In this document: piece by piece, positions 22,725 through 32,408 of the stretch
Layout: the number at the start of each line of letters is the position of its first letter
Position numbering within the stretch: position 1 is the stretch's first letter
Assembly: GCF_000014125.1 (NCBI RefSeq)
Contig: NC_008593.1
Span: 1,798,001-1,862,000, forward strand
From: Clostridium novyi NT
Lineage (GTDB): Bacteria > Bacillota > Clostridia > Clostridiales > Clostridiaceae
DNA length: 64,000 nucleotides
Direction: 5' to 3'
The notes under the pieces: model-generated
What the model was told of the DNA's origin: nothing
Databases searched by the model: none
What the model saw: the letters and a program-made list of their open reading frames with translations, nothing else
Translations under genes and position numbers: made by a program

Positions 22725-22753
22725 TTTATACCATATTTTTCAATATTTTTCAA
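22725..22753 (-). promoter_or_regulatory. promoter of the Spo0E-like gene
   Basis: TTGAAA (22753-22748), a 17-bp spacer and TATAAA (22730-22725) on the minus strand, about 62 bp upstream of the ATG at 22663. Confidence 0.7.
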
Positions 22754-22808
22754 TATTTATGTAAAATTACTGTTGTAAAATATATATTAACATCTTTTTA
22801 TATCGTAA

Positions 22809-22850
22809 TAATAAGGATATTACACAATCAAAATAGCAATATCCTTATTA
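22809..22850 (-). terminator. hairpin after the amidohydrolase gene
   Basis: A 13-bp inverted repeat, TAATAAGGATATT / AATATCCTTATTA with a 16-nt loop, begins 6 bp after the stop at 22856. The U tract is weak. Confidence 0.6.
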
Positions 22851-22855
22851 TAATT

Positions 22856-24013
22856 CTAATTGTAGTTATATACAATACTTCCATTTATTATTGTATAAAT
22901 AATTTTTGATGTACTTTCTAAAGGATTACCATCTGATATTACAATATCTGCATCTTTTCCAACTTCTAAACTTCCTACTTTATCATCTATTCCTAATATT
23001 TCTGCTGAATTTATAGTTATAGTCTTTAGTGCTTCTCTCATTTCTAATCCTTCTTTAGCAGCAAATCCAGCGCAAAGTGGTAAATACTCTATTGGTATTA
23101 CTGGATGATCCGTCATTATTGCTATTTTTACACCATTGTCATGAAGTACTTTAGGTGTTTTAAATGTTTTATTTTTAACTTCTATTTTACTTCTTGATGT
23201 TAAAGTAGGTCCAATAATTGCAGGTTTTCCAGACTTCTTTACATATTCAGGTATTAAATGTCCTTCTGAACAGTGATCTAATGTAAGTTCAACATCAAAC
23301 TCTTTTGCAATTCTAATTGCTGTTAATATATCATCGGCTCTGTGACAATGTGCTTTTAGAGGTATTTCCTTATTTATAACTGGTAGCAATGCTTCTAATT
23401 TAAAATTTTCCTCAAAATACTTGCCTTCTTTTAAAGCATTTTCTTTTTTTACTTTATAACTTTTTGCCATACTTAATATTTGCCTAATCAATGCAGCTGT
23501 AGCCATTCTTGTAGTTGGCATTTTATTTTTAGATTTATATACTCTTTTAGGATTTTCTCCAAAGGCTATCTTCATTGCAGCAGGTTCTTTGACTATCATA
23601 TCATCAACACAAACTCCTTGTGTTTTTAAAATTACAAATTGTCCTCCTATTGGATTTGCACTACCAGGACCTGTCATTACAGTAGTTATTCCACCTTTTC
23701 TTGCATCAGAAAAAGAAGTATCCATAGGATTTATTCCATCTATGGCTCTAAGTTGTGGAGCTAATGGATCAGTAGCTTCATTTAGATCTGATCCCTCAAA
23801 TCCCATATCTTGCTCTAGTATTCCTATATGGCAATGAGCATCTATAAATCCTGGGGTAACATACGCTCCTTTAGCATCTATAACTTGAACATTTCCATCA
23901 ACTTTTATATTTTCCCCTATTTCTTGTATCTTCCCATCTTTTATAAGAATACATCCATTTTCAAAATCTTTTTCTGCCATAGTAATTATTTTACCATTTT
24001 TAATTAGTATCAC
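22856..24013 (-). CDS. metal-dependent amidohydrolase
   Basis: The 385-aa protein is of the amidohydrolase superfamily (imidazolonepropionase/dipeptidase-like). It has the N-terminal VTPGFIDAHCHIG metal motif (HxH about residues 60-65), KAHCHRADD (about 222), DHCSEGH (about 246) and TDHPVIP (about 300), which supply the remaining His and Asp ligands. The C-terminal part KVGSLEVGKDADIVI is the usual composite-domain strand. The fold predicts hydrolysis of a cyclic amide or amidine; the substrate is not evident. It stands alone, and upstream of it an IS element has duplicated a neighbouring terminator. Confidence 0.88.
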   Translation of the reverse strand: MILIKNGKIITMAEKDFENGCILIKDGKIQEIGENIKVDGNVQVIDAKGAYVTPGFIDAHCHIGILEQDMGFEGSDLNEATDPLAPQLRAIDGINPMDTSFSDARKGGITTVMTGPGSANPIGGQFVILKTQGVCVDDMIVKEPAAMKIAFGENPKRVYKSKNKMPTTRMATAALIRQILSMAKSYKVKKENALKEGKYFEENFKLEALLPVINKEIPLKAHCHRADDILTAIRIAKEFDVELTLDHCSEGHLIPEYVKKSGKPAIIGPTLTSRSKIEVKNKTFKTPKVLHDNGVKIAIMTDHPVIPIEYLPLCAGFAAKEGLEMREALKTITINSAEILGIDDKVGSLEVGKDADIVISDGNPLESTSKIIYTIINGSIVYNYN

Positions 24014-24062
24014 TTTTAATCCCCCTTTATTTTATTAAAATCCTAAAATTATACTTAACTAT

Positions 24063-24118
24063 AATATAAAATAAAAATGATTACAATTAATAATTATAAT
24101 CATTTTTATTTTATATTC
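24063..24118. repeat. left copy of the 56-bp direct duplication flanking the IS
   Basis: The segment is identical over 56 bp to 25731-25786. It is itself a near-perfect palindrome with arms of about 20 bp (ATATAAAATAAAAATGATTA and its complement), that is, a terminator-like hairpin. It is best read as a long target-site duplication made when the IS inserted. Confidence 0.85.
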
Positions 24119-24132
24119 AGATTGTTCAAAAA

Positions 24133-24151
24133 GCCCCCAACAATTGGGGGC
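24133..24151 (-). terminator. transposase terminator inside the IS left end
   Basis: GCCCCCAA / TTGGGGGC with a 3-nt loop is followed by TTTTTG on the minus strand, 23 bp after the transposase stop. Confidence 0.9.
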
Positions 24152-24173
24152 TTTTGTTTACGCCAAAATTCTC

Positions 24174-25598
24174 TTATGCGATAGCATTAGAAAAATATTT
24201 ATTATGTATGTTGATTTGGAATAAATTTGAATTAACGTACACAAAAAAATAGTGCGATAGCACCATGGCTATCTTTTTCATATTCTGAACTGCCGCTGTA
24301 AGTAGACATTGTTCAGAAACATTTTTAATTCCACGCATGCGACAATAACGTAGCCCATGTAATTCTTTTGAATCAGCAAAGCTACGCTCAATCTTTTCTT
24401 TACGTCGTTTATAAATATTTTTACCTTTTTCTGTTTTAGTAAATCTAAAAATTTGATCTTTATAGTCTTCCCAAACATGACGACGTATAGTTCTATTAAT
24501 GGATTTATCAGATGTTAAGCAATTATGTTTATATTTGCAAGAAGCACAATGCTCCGCATTACTTACGTATTCTTTATAACCTTCCCTTGTAGTAGTTCTA
24601 TATTTTAAAAAGCAATTATTAATACACACATATCCATCTAATTCTTTAACATACTGAAATCTATATTTTGTATATTTTCCTTTAACATGGGGTCCTAAAC
24701 GGAACCCAAAAACACCTTGATAATTTTTGTCTGAAATTTGTTTACAAATAGGATTCGTAGAATATCCGGCATCTGCTACTAAATATTTTGTATTAAAATT
24801 AAACTTTTCTATTTGAGTTTCTATTCTTTTAACATAAGGATCTACATCGTTTATATTCCCGGGAGTAACATGAACGTCTGTTATAATATTATACTTTCCG
24901 TCAACAGTTCTATGATCTAAATAAAAAAAGCCTTTAGGTTTTCCATCTCTAACCATATATCCACTGTCTGGATCAGTTGTACTTACTTTTATTTCCTTAG
25001 TTTCAGCTATTTTAGTCTTTTTTTTTAGAGGCTTTTTATTATGATTAATTCTATCTTTATTAATGTCATTCTCTAATTCATCAAAGTATTCCTTTGTGGA
25101 TTTAGTTATTTCTTTTTTAATAAGTTTATGTTTATTAGCGTTAGCTTTTAAGTGAGTAGAATCAGTATATAGAATTTTCCCATCAACCAAGTTTCTATTA
25201 ATAGCTTGAAATACAATATTATCAAATATTTCTTGATGTATATTTGTATTACTAAATCTTTTTGTTCTATTCTGGCTTATAGTGGAATGACTTGGTATTT
25301 TATCAGTAAGTCCATATCCCAAAAACCATCTGTAAGCTACATTTACCTGGATTTCTTTTACAAGCTGACGCTCTGAACGTATACCGAATAGGTATCCTAT
25401 AAAAAGCATTTTAAATAATACAACTGGGTCTACTGAAGGTCTTCCATTATCAGGACAATATAAATCCTTAGTTAAATCTCTTATAAATGAAAAGTCTATG
25501 TATTTATCTATCTTTCTAAGTATGTGATTTTCAGGTACTAAATTTTCTATATAAACTAGTTCTAATTGATTTTGTTTTCTTTCATTATTAGTAAGCAT
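24174..25598 (-). CDS. IS1182-family transposase
   Basis: The 474-aa DDE transposase has an N-terminal DUF772-type domain (about residues 20-110, with [18 protein letters not shown]). Catalytic segments are [16 protein letters not shown] (first Asp, about 145), [12 protein letters not shown] (second Asp, about 275) and [21 protein letters not shown] (Glu, about 410). A CxxCxxxxxC zinc-like motif ([12 protein letters not shown]) precedes the Glu region. The frame is intact. The AGGAGG-type ribosome binding site pairs with CTCC just upstream (CTCCTACGGAG), which should restrain translation. Confidence 0.93.
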   Translation of the reverse strand: MLTNNERKQNQLELVYIENLVPENHILRKIDKYIDFSFIRDLTKDLYCPDNGRPSVDPVVLFKMLFIGYLFGIRSERQLVKEIQVNVAYRWFLGYGLTDKIPSHSTISQNRTKRFSNTNIHQEIFDNIVFQAINRNLVDGKILYTDSTHLKANANKHKLIKKEITKSTKEYFDELENDINKDRINHNKKPLKKKTKIAETKEIKVSTTDPDSGYMVRDGKPKGFFYLDHRTVDGKYNIITDVHVTPGNINDVDPYVKRIETQIEKFNFNTKYLVADAGYSTNPICKQISDKNYQGVFGFRLGPHVKGKYTKYRFQYVKELDGYVCINNCFLKYRTTTREGYKEYVSNAEHCASCKYKHNCLTSDKSINRTIRRHVWEDYKDQIFRFTKTEKGKNIYKRRKEKIERSFADSKELHGLRYCRMRGIKNVSEQCLLTAAVQNMKKIAMVLSHYFFVYVNSNLFQINIHNKYFSNAIA

Positions 25599-25601
25599 TT
25601 T

Positions 25602-25629
25602 TCCTCCGTAGGAGCCCTAACGGGCTAAA
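25602..25629 (-). promoter_or_regulatory. hairpins at the transposase ribosome binding site
   Basis: On the minus strand AGCCCGTTAGGGCT is followed by CTCCTACGGAG, whose 3' arm is the Shine-Dalgarno sequence of the transposase. Such sequestration limits transposase translation from read-through transcripts. Confidence 0.6.
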
Positions 25630-25697
25630 AGATTTATTGGTCTAAAATATATATTCTACATAAAAACTAAAAACCCTTTTTGTAATAAATGTAAAAA

Positions 25698-25728
25698 GGC
25701 TGTTGACAAATTATGTTTATCAACAGCC
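25698..25728 (-). terminator. inward-facing terminator at the IS right end
   Basis: GGCTGTTGA / TCAACAGCC (13-nt loop) is followed on the minus strand by TTTTTAC. It would stop transcription entering the IS from the adjacent gene towards the transposase. Confidence 0.75.
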
Positions 25729-25730
25729 TG

Positions 25731-25786
25731 AATATAAAATAAAAATGATTACAATTAATAATTATAATCATTTTTATTTTATATTC
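25731..25786 (-). repeat. right copy of the 56-bp duplication; terminator of the YbjQ-like gene
   Basis: It is identical to 24063-24118. The hairpin, with T-rich flanks on both strands, lies 30 bp after the stop of the gene at 25817 and so is its natural terminator; this was probably the original IS target. Confidence 0.8.
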
Positions 25787-25816
25787 CTTTGTAACTTCTC
25801 TAAAGTATATTGTTTC

Positions 25817-26128
25817 TTAAAGAATCTTTACTGCTGTACCATATACTATAACTTCTGCTGCTCCTTGCATTATTGCGCTAGTTGCATATCTTATATTTAT
25901 AACCGCATCAGCACCTAATGATTTTGCTTCTTCAACCATTCTGTTTGTAGCTATTTCTCTAGCTTCATTCATCATTTCACTATACGCTTTTAGTTCTCCT
26001 CCAACTAATGTTTTAAGACCACTTAAAAAATCTTTTCCAACATTTTTAGATTGTATTGTAGATCCCTTTACTAAAGATATTGTTTCTATTTCTTTTCCCG
26101 ATATAAAATCTGTATTTACTAATATCAA
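25817..26128 (-). CDS. YbjQ/UPF0145-family protein
   Basis: The 103-aa protein matches the UPF0145 (heavy-metal-binding domain) family: GSTIQSKNVGKDFLSGLKTLVGGELKAYSEMMNEAREIA and AKSLGADAVINIRYATS. The family forms pentamers of unknown function. The start is a TTG eight bases after GGAGG. The gene is probably transcribed alone or with the small membrane protein upstream, 99 bp away behind a terminator. Confidence 0.88.
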   Translation of the reverse strand: MILVNTDFISGKEIETISLVKGSTIQSKNVGKDFLSGLKTLVGGELKAYSEMMNEAREIATNRMVEEAKSLGADAVINIRYATSAIMQGAAEVIVYGTAVKIL

Positions 26129-26201
26129 ATTAATTACCTCCTCAGTTATTTGCCAATATATATTTATTATAACATTTATATTATATGAAAATTATTACAA
26201 A

Positions 26202-26236
26202 AAATAAAATGGCAATAAAAAGCCATTTTATTTTTG
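26202..26236 (-). terminator. terminator of the small membrane protein gene
   Basis: AAAATAAAATGGC / GCCATTTTATTTT followed by TTGTAATAA on the minus strand. It overlaps the stop codon of the gene ending at 26228. Confidence 0.75.
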
Positions 26237-26515
26237 TATATCTTCATATTCAACATCTATAACTTTTGAATCAATATCATATTCTTCTGAAAAATCATAA
26301 TCAACATTTCCATTTACATCATTTTTGATGGAAGTTACATCTTGAAATTTTGATTTTATCATTTTAATACCTTTATATGTTAAAAATCCAACTGCACATA
26401 TTGGTACTAAAAAAACTAATCCCTTTAAAATTAAGGTAATTACAAATAAAGAAACTATCATAATTAAAAATTTATTTATTATACTTCTTAACCCACCATT
26501 ATTCATGTATTCCAT
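26228..26515 (-). CDS. small membrane protein of unknown function
   Basis: The 95-aa protein has two hydrophobic helices (about residues 13-30 and 32-46) and an acidic cytoplasmic tail ending VIDVEYEDIQK. I do not recognise a family. The ATG at 26515 follows an AGAGGG ribosome binding site at 6 bases, and the gene has its own terminator, so it is probably real. Confidence 0.65.
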   Translation of the reverse strand: MEYMNNGGLRSIINKFLIMIVSLFVITLILKGLVFLVPICAVGFLTYKGIKMIKSKFQDVTSIKNDVNGNVDYDFSEEYDIDSKVIDVEYEDIQK

Positions 26516-26608
26516 CCATATCCCTCTCTTCTATAAATATAGATTTCTATACATTATATCATAAATGACATCAATTAAGTCCTCTAAATGTATTAACAAA
26601 TTATTAAT

Positions 26609-27478
26609 TTAGAATCTTCTATAATATTCTTCTTTAAAGCTATAGTCACTTCCTATAATATCGTCTAAAGTTTTTAAAAGTGCTTCTTTTTCTTCTCCTA
26701 AAGTTGCTGCAAGTGGTGCGTAATTAGATGCATGATTACTTCTAAATACACAGTTTTCTACTTCTAAATTTCTTATAAGTTCTCTTGTTTCCACCATTAC
26801 TTCTTTTGGATTTAATAAAGTTATTTCATTGTTTGCTATTTTTTCATGCATTTCTGTACCTGGTGCATTCATAAGTGTAAGTATTCCTAAATAATCTGGA
26901 TTAATTGCACTTATAACTCTTGCAGACTCTACTGCATGTAATTGAGATTTTTCTTTTCCACCAAGACCTGAAATTAATGTAGCTGAAAGTTTAATACCTG
27001 TTCTCTTTACCTTTTGACCAGCTTTGATTATCTCTTCAGATGTAACACCTTTTTTTACATCTTTAAGAACTTCATCACTTCCACTTTCAACACCTATATA
27101 AATTATATCTAATCCTAAATTCTTAAGTTTTATTAAATCTTCTTCACTTTTTCTTAAAATATCTGCTGGAGTTCCATAAACGGCAACCCTCTCACACTCT
27201 GGAAATAGCTCTTTAATCTTAATAAGTATCTTTTCTAAATTCTCAGTTTTTAATATTAGAGCATCTCCATCTGCTAAAAATATTCTTCTTACATATTTAT
27301 AGTATTTTCTTGATAACTCTAAATCTTCAAAAACCTCTTCTAAACTTTTTATCTTGAAGCTTCTATCTTTGTACATATCACAAAAAGTACATTTATTGTG
27401 AGAACATCCTAGTGTAACTTGAATTATTAAACTATAGGCCTCACTTGGTGGTCTATAAACTACGCCTTCATATCTCAT
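26609..27478 (-). CDS. radical SAM protein
   Basis: The 289-aa radical SAM enzyme has a cluster motif CSHNKCTFC (about residues 25-33), with CX4CX2C spacing rather than the usual CX3CX2C. Further motifs are LADGDALIL (about 87), VYGTPADIL, IYIGVESGSDEVLK (about 127-140) and LSATLISGLGG (about 165). It looks like the COG1032/HemN-like group that lacks a B12 domain. It should bind one 4Fe-4S cluster and SAM. The substrate is unknown. Confidence 0.88.
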   Translation of the reverse strand: MRYEGVVYRPPSEAYSLIIQVTLGCSHNKCTFCDMYKDRSFKIKSLEEVFEDLELSRKYYKYVRRIFLADGDALILKTENLEKILIKIKELFPECERVAVYGTPADILRKSEEDLIKLKNLGLDIIYIGVESGSDEVLKDVKKGVTSEEIIKAGQKVKRTGIKLSATLISGLGGKEKSQLHAVESARVISAINPDYLGILTLMNAPGTEMHEKIANNEITLLNPKEVMVETRELIRNLEVENCVFRSNHASNYAPLAATLGEEKEALLKTLDDIIGSDYSFKEEYYRRF

Positions 27479-27541
27479 AAAATCATCCCTTCATCTTAAG
27501 TTTATAAACTATTTAAGCTAATTATATATTGTTTTTTCAGT

Positions 27542-28765
27542 TTAAGCTACAAATTTTTTAAAATTATACCTTTCTTTATTACATTTTGGATATAATGAAG
27601 CATCCCATCTATGATCCTTCCTCATTTTTGCATCAGTTATATTAAAATAATCGTGAAGTATTTCTTTTCTTCCACTTGAAGTAAGGGGATTGTCCCATGT
27701 AACATCAACATGATAATATTCTCCATCTATCTTAACTATATTCCATGCATGAGGTTCTACTGAGCCATCATGTCCAATACCTTGTCCTGTTACAAATAAT
27801 GTTTCTATTCCAATAGAATTTAAAATTCTATACATAGCCTTAGCGTATCCTTCACAAACCCCCACACCATTCACTAAAATTCCGTAATCTGTATAAGATT
27901 CTTGTGGCATATTACCACTAAACAGTCTTCTATCATAACTTGAATTTTTCACTAAATAATCATGCACTGCTAATTCTTTTTCATAATCACTCATGTAATC
28001 TTTTATAAGTGTTTTAATTATATAATCTATCTTTTCTTTTGACTTTCTTTTCATATACTCCATTTTTTCCTTTGGATAAAAATACTCAAGGTCTAAATTC
28101 ATAATAGCTTTGCTACCTGATATACCTATATTTCCACTTATCCCTTTGTATCCATAATCAATTGTTGGATTTTCTCTTAAAATATCATTTATTATGTATA
28201 GAGAATAATCCTTAGAATTATAATTATTTATATTTAATGTAACCTTAGTTTTAAAGGTTGATATAGAATACCTTAAAGCATTATAAAAATCTTGTTTACT
28301 GTTTATATTGTTTCCCGGATCATCAAATTCTTCTTTTAATAAGGATTCCTTATTAAAATGGTTGTCTAATGTTTTAGTTTGAAAACTAAATCTTACTCCT
28401 CTTAATAGCCTTTTTCCTTCACTTGATTTTATTCCCTCTTTAATTACTATAATGTACTCATTATTAAACTTTAACTTAGATATAGGTTTTAAATTTACAA
28501 ACTTATCTTTAACATTATATTGTATTGTCACAGGAAATTCCTTACCTGAATCCTTTTCTAATACCTTAATATTATTTTTCAGTGTACTTTCATCTAATGT
28601 TTTATTAAAATTAATTTTCCATTCCTTATTTATATTCACTTTTTCAGAATAACTTAACAACCTATATGTATCATCTGTTGCAAATACTCTAATGCTTCCA
28701 AAACTTATTCCTAGTATCATTCCTAATAATAAAATTAAAGTATACCTTTTAATTTTAAACTTCAT
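27542..28765 (-). CDS. secreted Ig-like plus transglutaminase-like surface protein
   Basis: From the ATG at 28765 (7 bases from GGAGAGGAG; the GTG six codons upstream lies in the ribosome binding site) the protein has 407 aa. It has an N-terminal signal/anchor (about residues 8-26) and a bacterial Ig-like SbsA domain (about 35-125, ending GVRFSFQT). A transglutaminase core follows, with all three catalytic residues: Cys in VGVCEGYAKA, His in VEPHAWNIV and Asp in YYHVDVTWD. Such proteins may act as cell-surface peptidases or cross-linkers. The exact reaction is unknown. Confidence 0.88.
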   Translation of the reverse strand: MKFKIKRYTLILLLGMILGISFGSIRVFATDDTYRLLSYSEKVNINKEWKINFNKTLDESTLKNNIKVLEKDSGKEFPVTIQYNVKDKFVNLKPISKLKFNNEYIIVIKEGIKSSEGKRLLRGVRFSFQTKTLDNHFNKESLLKEEFDDPGNNINSKQDFYNALRYSISTFKTKVTLNINNYNSKDYSLYIINDILRENPTIDYGYKGISGNIGISGSKAIMNLDLEYFYPKEKMEYMKRKSKEKIDYIIKTLIKDYMSDYEKELAVHDYLVKNSSYDRRLFSGNMPQESYTDYGILVNGVGVCEGYAKAMYRILNSIGIETLFVTGQGIGHDGSVEPHAWNIVKIDGEYYHVDVTWDNPLTSSGRKEILHDYFNITDAKMRKDHRWDASLYPKCNKERYNFKKFVA

Positions 28766-28955
28766 ATGAATTCTCCTCTCCACTTTTTATTTTATGACAT
28801 TAATTTGTATTTACTTAAAATATTTTCTTATTTTACCTTTTATTTTATTATCACCTATTATATGATATATTTATATAAATATTTTTTATAATAAAATTTT
28901 ATATTGATTTTATTATATAGGTATTCTTAAAACAATATTATTAGGGGGTTTAAAA

Positions 28956-29225
28956 ATGAAGGCAATTATAACAGTATTGGGGAAAGACACTACAGGTATC
29001 ATTGCAAGTGTAAGCGATATTCTATCAAAATCAAATGTAAATATTCTTGATATAAGCCAAACAATTCTTCAAGAATATTTTACCATGATTATGTTAGTTG
29101 ATCTATCGAAGGCAACAAAATCTTTCAAAGAATTAAAAGAAATACTAGAAGAAAAAGAGAAAGAACTTAATCTTTCAATAAAAATTCAACATGAAGATAT
29201 ATTTAATTCTATGCATAATATCTAA
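28956..29225 (+). CDS. ACT-domain protein (UPF0237)
   Basis: The 89-aa single ACT-domain protein begins [24 protein letters not shown] and contains [22 protein letters not shown], matching the UPF0237 family. It is an expected small-molecule (amino acid) sensing subunit. The ribosome binding site is TAGGGGG. It lies 14 bp upstream of a UPF0210 gene, a conserved pairing in Firmicutes; the two products probably work together. Confidence 0.9.
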   Translation: MKAIITVLGKDTTGIIASVSDILSKSNVNILDISQTILQEYFTMIMLVDLSKATKSFKELKEILEEKEKELNLSIKIQHEDIFNSMHNI

Positions 29226-29239
29226 AAGTGGGTGTAAAA

Positions 29240-30598
29240 ATGATTAGTCAAAATAAGATAATTGAAACCATTCAAATGATTGAAAAAGAAAAACTAGATA
29301 TTCGTACAATAACTATGGGAATATCACTAATGGATTGTTGTGATTGTGATGGAGCTCGTAGCCGTCAAAAGATTTATGACAAAATAACAAGATATGCTGA
29401 AAACCTAGTTAAAGTAGGAAATGAAATAGAAACTGAATTTGGAATACCAATTATAAATAAAAGGGTATCTGTTACTCCAATTTCATTAGTAGCACAATGC
29501 TGTAATGATGAAAACTATGTAGAGTTTGCTAAAACATTAGATAAAGCTGCTTCTACTGTGGGTATAAACTTTATAGGTGGTTTTTCTGCTTTAGTACATA
29601 AAGGTTGTTCTAATGGAGATATAAAATTAATTAATTCTATTCCACAAGCTTTATATGAAACAGAAAAAGTTTGTTCTTCTGTTAATATAGGAACAAGTAA
29701 AAACGGAATAAATATGAATGCTGTAAAAAAGATGGGTAATATAATAAAAGAAACAGCAGAATTAACTAAGGATACAGATGGTCTTGGTTGTGCAAAGCTT
29801 GTTGTATTTGCAAATGCTGTAGAAGATAATCCATTTATGGCTGGTGCATTTCATGGAATTGGCGAAGCAGAAAGCATTATAAATGTAGGTGTTAGTGGTC
29901 CTGGAACTGTAAAAAAAGCTCTTGAAAGCGTAAGAGGTCAAAGCTTTGATGTGGTTGCAGACACTATAAAGAAAACTGCTTTTAAAATAACAAGAATGGG
30001 ACAATTAGTTGCTGCTGAAGCATCTAAAAGACTTAATGTTCCTTTTGGAATAATAGATTTATCCCTAGCTCCTACTCCAGCTATTGGAGATAGTGTTGCT
30101 CATATACTAGAAGAAATGGGACTTGAAAGTTGTGGTGCCCCTGGTACTACTGCTGCTCTTGCTCTTTTAAATGACGCAGTTAAAAAAGGGGGTATAATGG
30201 CAGCTTCTAGAGTTGGTGGTCTTAGTGGCGCATTTATTCCTGTTAGTGAAGATGCTGGAATGATTGATGCGGTTCTAAGAAACTCACTAAATATAGAAAA
30301 ACTTGAAGCAATGACTTGTGTATGTTCTGTTGGTCTTGATATGATAGCACTTCCTGGAACTACTTCAGCAGAAACAATTTCAGGTATAATCGCCGATGAA
30401 GCTGCAATTGGAGTTATTAACAATAAAACTACAGCAGTTAGAGTAATACCTGTTCCTGGTAAAGATGTTGGAGATATGATTGAATTTGGTGGATTGCTTG
30501 GAAGATCCCCTATTATGAGTGTTAGCAAATTTAGCAGTGCTGATTTTGTAAACCGTGGTGGATTAATTCCTGCACCAATTCATAGCTTTAAAAACTAA
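29240..30598 (+). CDS. UPF0210/PFL-family protein (DUF711)
   Basis: The protein has 452 aa from the ATG at 29240, which has GGTG five bases upstream and gives the usual family length; a GTG four codons earlier is less likely. Conserved segments are [25 protein letters not shown] (about residues 20-45), [17 protein letters not shown] (about 110-126) and [20 protein letters not shown] (about 300-320). The fold is related to pyruvate formate-lyase, but no glycyl-radical loop is apparent. Function is unknown. It follows the ACT protein in a two-gene operon. Confidence 0.9.
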   Translation: MISQNKIIETIQMIEKEKLDIRTITMGISLMDCCDCDGARSRQKIYDKITRYAENLVKVGNEIETEFGIPIINKRVSVTPISLVAQCCNDENYVEFAKTLDKAASTVGINFIGGFSALVHKGCSNGDIKLINSIPQALYETEKVCSSVNIGTSKNGINMNAVKKMGNIIKETAELTKDTDGLGCAKLVVFANAVEDNPFMAGAFHGIGEAESIINVGVSGPGTVKKALESVRGQSFDVVADTIKKTAFKITRMGQLVAAEASKRLNVPFGIIDLSLAPTPAIGDSVAHILEEMGLESCGAPGTTAALALLNDAVKKGGIMAASRVGGLSGAFIPVSEDAGMIDAVLRNSLNIEKLEAMTCVCSVGLDMIALPGTTSAETISGIIADEAAIGVINNKTTAVRVIPVPGKDVGDMIEFGGLLGRSPIMSVSKFSSADFVNRGGLIPAPIHSFKN

Positions 30599-30632
30599 TT
30601 TTATATTAAGTTATTAATTTCATATAATATAT

Positions 30633-30669
30633 TAAAAGGCATATTCTTATTAAAATAAGATATGCCTTT
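30633..30669 (+). terminator. bidirectional terminator between the UPF0210 and chemoreceptor genes
   Basis: AAAAGGCATATcTTATT-type arms (AAAAGGCATATTCTTATT / ATAAGATATGCCTTTT) are flanked by T-rich tails on both strands between two convergent genes. Confidence 0.8.
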
Positions 30670-30686
30670 TAATTTTAATATTATTT

Positions 30687-32408
30687 TTATATTTCAAATT
30701 TCTGAATAAGTTCATTAAGCTTTTGTGCAAGGTCTAATTGTTTTAAAGATGTATTTGCTACTTCTTTCATTGCACTATTAGTTGTCCCTAAATTTTCCAA
30801 TATATTACTTGTATGATTTACAGATTCTTGTGAACTTGCTGCCATACTTTGCACTCCAGAAGCCGCCTGATTTATTGTAGCACTAATTTCTTCTGTCATA
30901 GATGCCAATGTTTCTGACATATCACTCATATATTCTGAATCTTCATAGTAATCTTTTCCTGTTTCTAAAGATTCATCTAATATTTTAGTTACATTATTAT
31001 TTATAAATTGAAGTACATCATCACTGTTTATAGCTAAATTTTCAAATGCTGATTGTACCTTTTGAATTGTACTTTGTATTGTTGATACAGTGTCTGCTGA
31101 TTGTTCTGCAAGTTTTCTAACTTCTTCAGCAACTACAGCAAATCCTTTTCCATGTTCTCCAGCCCTTGCTGCCTCTATAGCCGCATTTAGAGCAAGTAAA
31201 TTAGTTTGCTCAGCAATACTTGCTATAGCATCTGCCATTACCCCTACTTCTTCTACTACTTTACCTTCTTTTATAGATCTTAATATACTATCCTCTTTTT
31301 CTTTATAAACTTTTCTTATATCTTCAACAGCCTGTTTTATACTTTGTTGTACGTTTATAGATCTCTCTTTAGCCTTTATTGCATTTTCACTAGCACTTAC
31401 AGATTTATCTGCTAATTCTTCTACTGTTGCATTTATTTCTTCTATAGATGAACTTAGTTCTTCACTGAATCTACTAGAATCCTGAATTTCACTATTTATA
31501 TTATTAGTAAGTTCATCAACTTCACTTATTTTAGCTGTTATCTCCTGCACTGTACCAGATAAATTTTCACTCATAGATGACATATTGTTAGAATCATTTT
31601 TTATTATTTCTATAAGTTCTCTTATATTATGGTGAGCTTCATTTAGTGCTATAGCAGTATCACTAAATTCATCTTTACCTGTAACCTTTATTTCTTCTGA
31701 AAAATCATAATTAGATAATTTTATAGCATAATTTTTAATTTTATAAAGAGTTTCCATTATGTCTCTTACAATAAATATAGTTAATAATATGGATAATACT
31801 ATTGCAATAATAGTTATACTAATCATTTGTACTCTTATGCTATTAAATGAATCTTTATTATTTTCATGCTCAGTTCTTGCCCCTGAAATATTCATATCAC
31901 TAATCTTATTAAGCACTTGTTCCATATCTGCTCTTACAATCTTAACTTGTGAATCATAAATTTGTTGAGCTTCTGGATATTTTTTTTCTTCAACAAAATT
32001 TATTATGTTATCTCTTCCTTTTCTGTACTCATCTAATTTTTCTTTAAAATATTTGTATAAATTTTGCTCCTCTTCTTCTCTTGGTATATTATCATAATGA
32101 TTCATAGCATTTACATCACTAACTTTTAATTCCCCTATTTTTGAAATCTCATTATGTATATCTTGGTCACTCATATTTACATTATAAATAAGTTTCATAA
32201 GACTTGCTTTCTCATCATTTAAACCTGCTTTTACACTTTCTATATCCCTAATAGCCAAAAGATGCTTTGAATAAGTAGTATCAGCTCCTTTGTTTATCTT
32301 ATTAGAATTTATAAGACCTACTATTCCAGATAATATAATAAGAAATGCCAATACACCAAAACTAAATGACAATTTAGATCTTACCTTGAACTTTCTCATG
32401 AAAACCAT
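30687..32408 (-). CDS. methyl-accepting chemotaxis protein
   Basis: The 573-aa receptor has a transmembrane segment near the N-terminus (about residues 12-30) and a four-helix-bundle ligand domain (about 33-185). A second membrane segment (about 190-212) and a HAMP region (about 213-265) follow. The signalling coiled coil has the hairpin tip [38 protein letters not shown] (about 400-435). It signals to CheA/CheW. No CheW- or CheR-binding pentapeptide is evident at the C-terminus. The ATG follows GGGGGG at 5 bases. The ligand is unknown. Confidence 0.93.
   Translation of the reverse strand: MVFMRKFKVRSKLSFSFGVLAFLIILSGIVGLINSNKINKGADTTYSKHLLAIRDIESVKAGLNDEKASLMKLIYNVNMSDQDIHNEISKIGELKVSDVNAMNHYDNIPREEEEQNLYKYFKEKLDEYRKGRDNIINFVEEKKYPEAQQIYDSQVKIVRADMEQVLNKISDMNISGARTEHENNKDSFNSIRVQMISITIIAIVLSILLTIFIVRDIMETLYKIKNYAIKLSNYDFSEEIKVTGKDEFSDTAIALNEAHHNIRELIEIIKNDSNNMSSMSENLSGTVQEITAKISEVDELTNNINSEIQDSSRFSEELSSSIEEINATVEELADKSVSASENAIKAKERSINVQQSIKQAVEDIRKVYKEKEDSILRSIKEGKVVEEVGVMADAIASIAEQTNLLALNAAIEAARAGEHGKGFAVVAEEVRKLAEQSADTVSTIQSTIQKVQSAFENLAINSDDVLQFINNNVTKILDESLETGKDYYEDSEYMSDMSETLASMTEEISATINQAASGVQSMAASSQESVNHTSNILENLGTTNSAMKEVANTSLKQLDLAQKLNELIQKFEI

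Larger units (their letters stand above)
24119..25730 (-). mobile_element. IS1182-family insertion sequence
   Basis: The element of about 1.61 kb is bounded by the 56-bp direct repeat. It has one intact transposase gene and imperfect terminal inverted repeats: the left end CAGATTGTTCAAAAA and the complement of the right end CAGGCTGTTGATAAA match at 11 of 15 positions, counting the shared C at 24118. Both ends carry terminator-like hairpins (24133-24151 and 25698-25728). The transposase is complete and the repeats identical, so the insertion looks recent. Confidence 0.88.
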
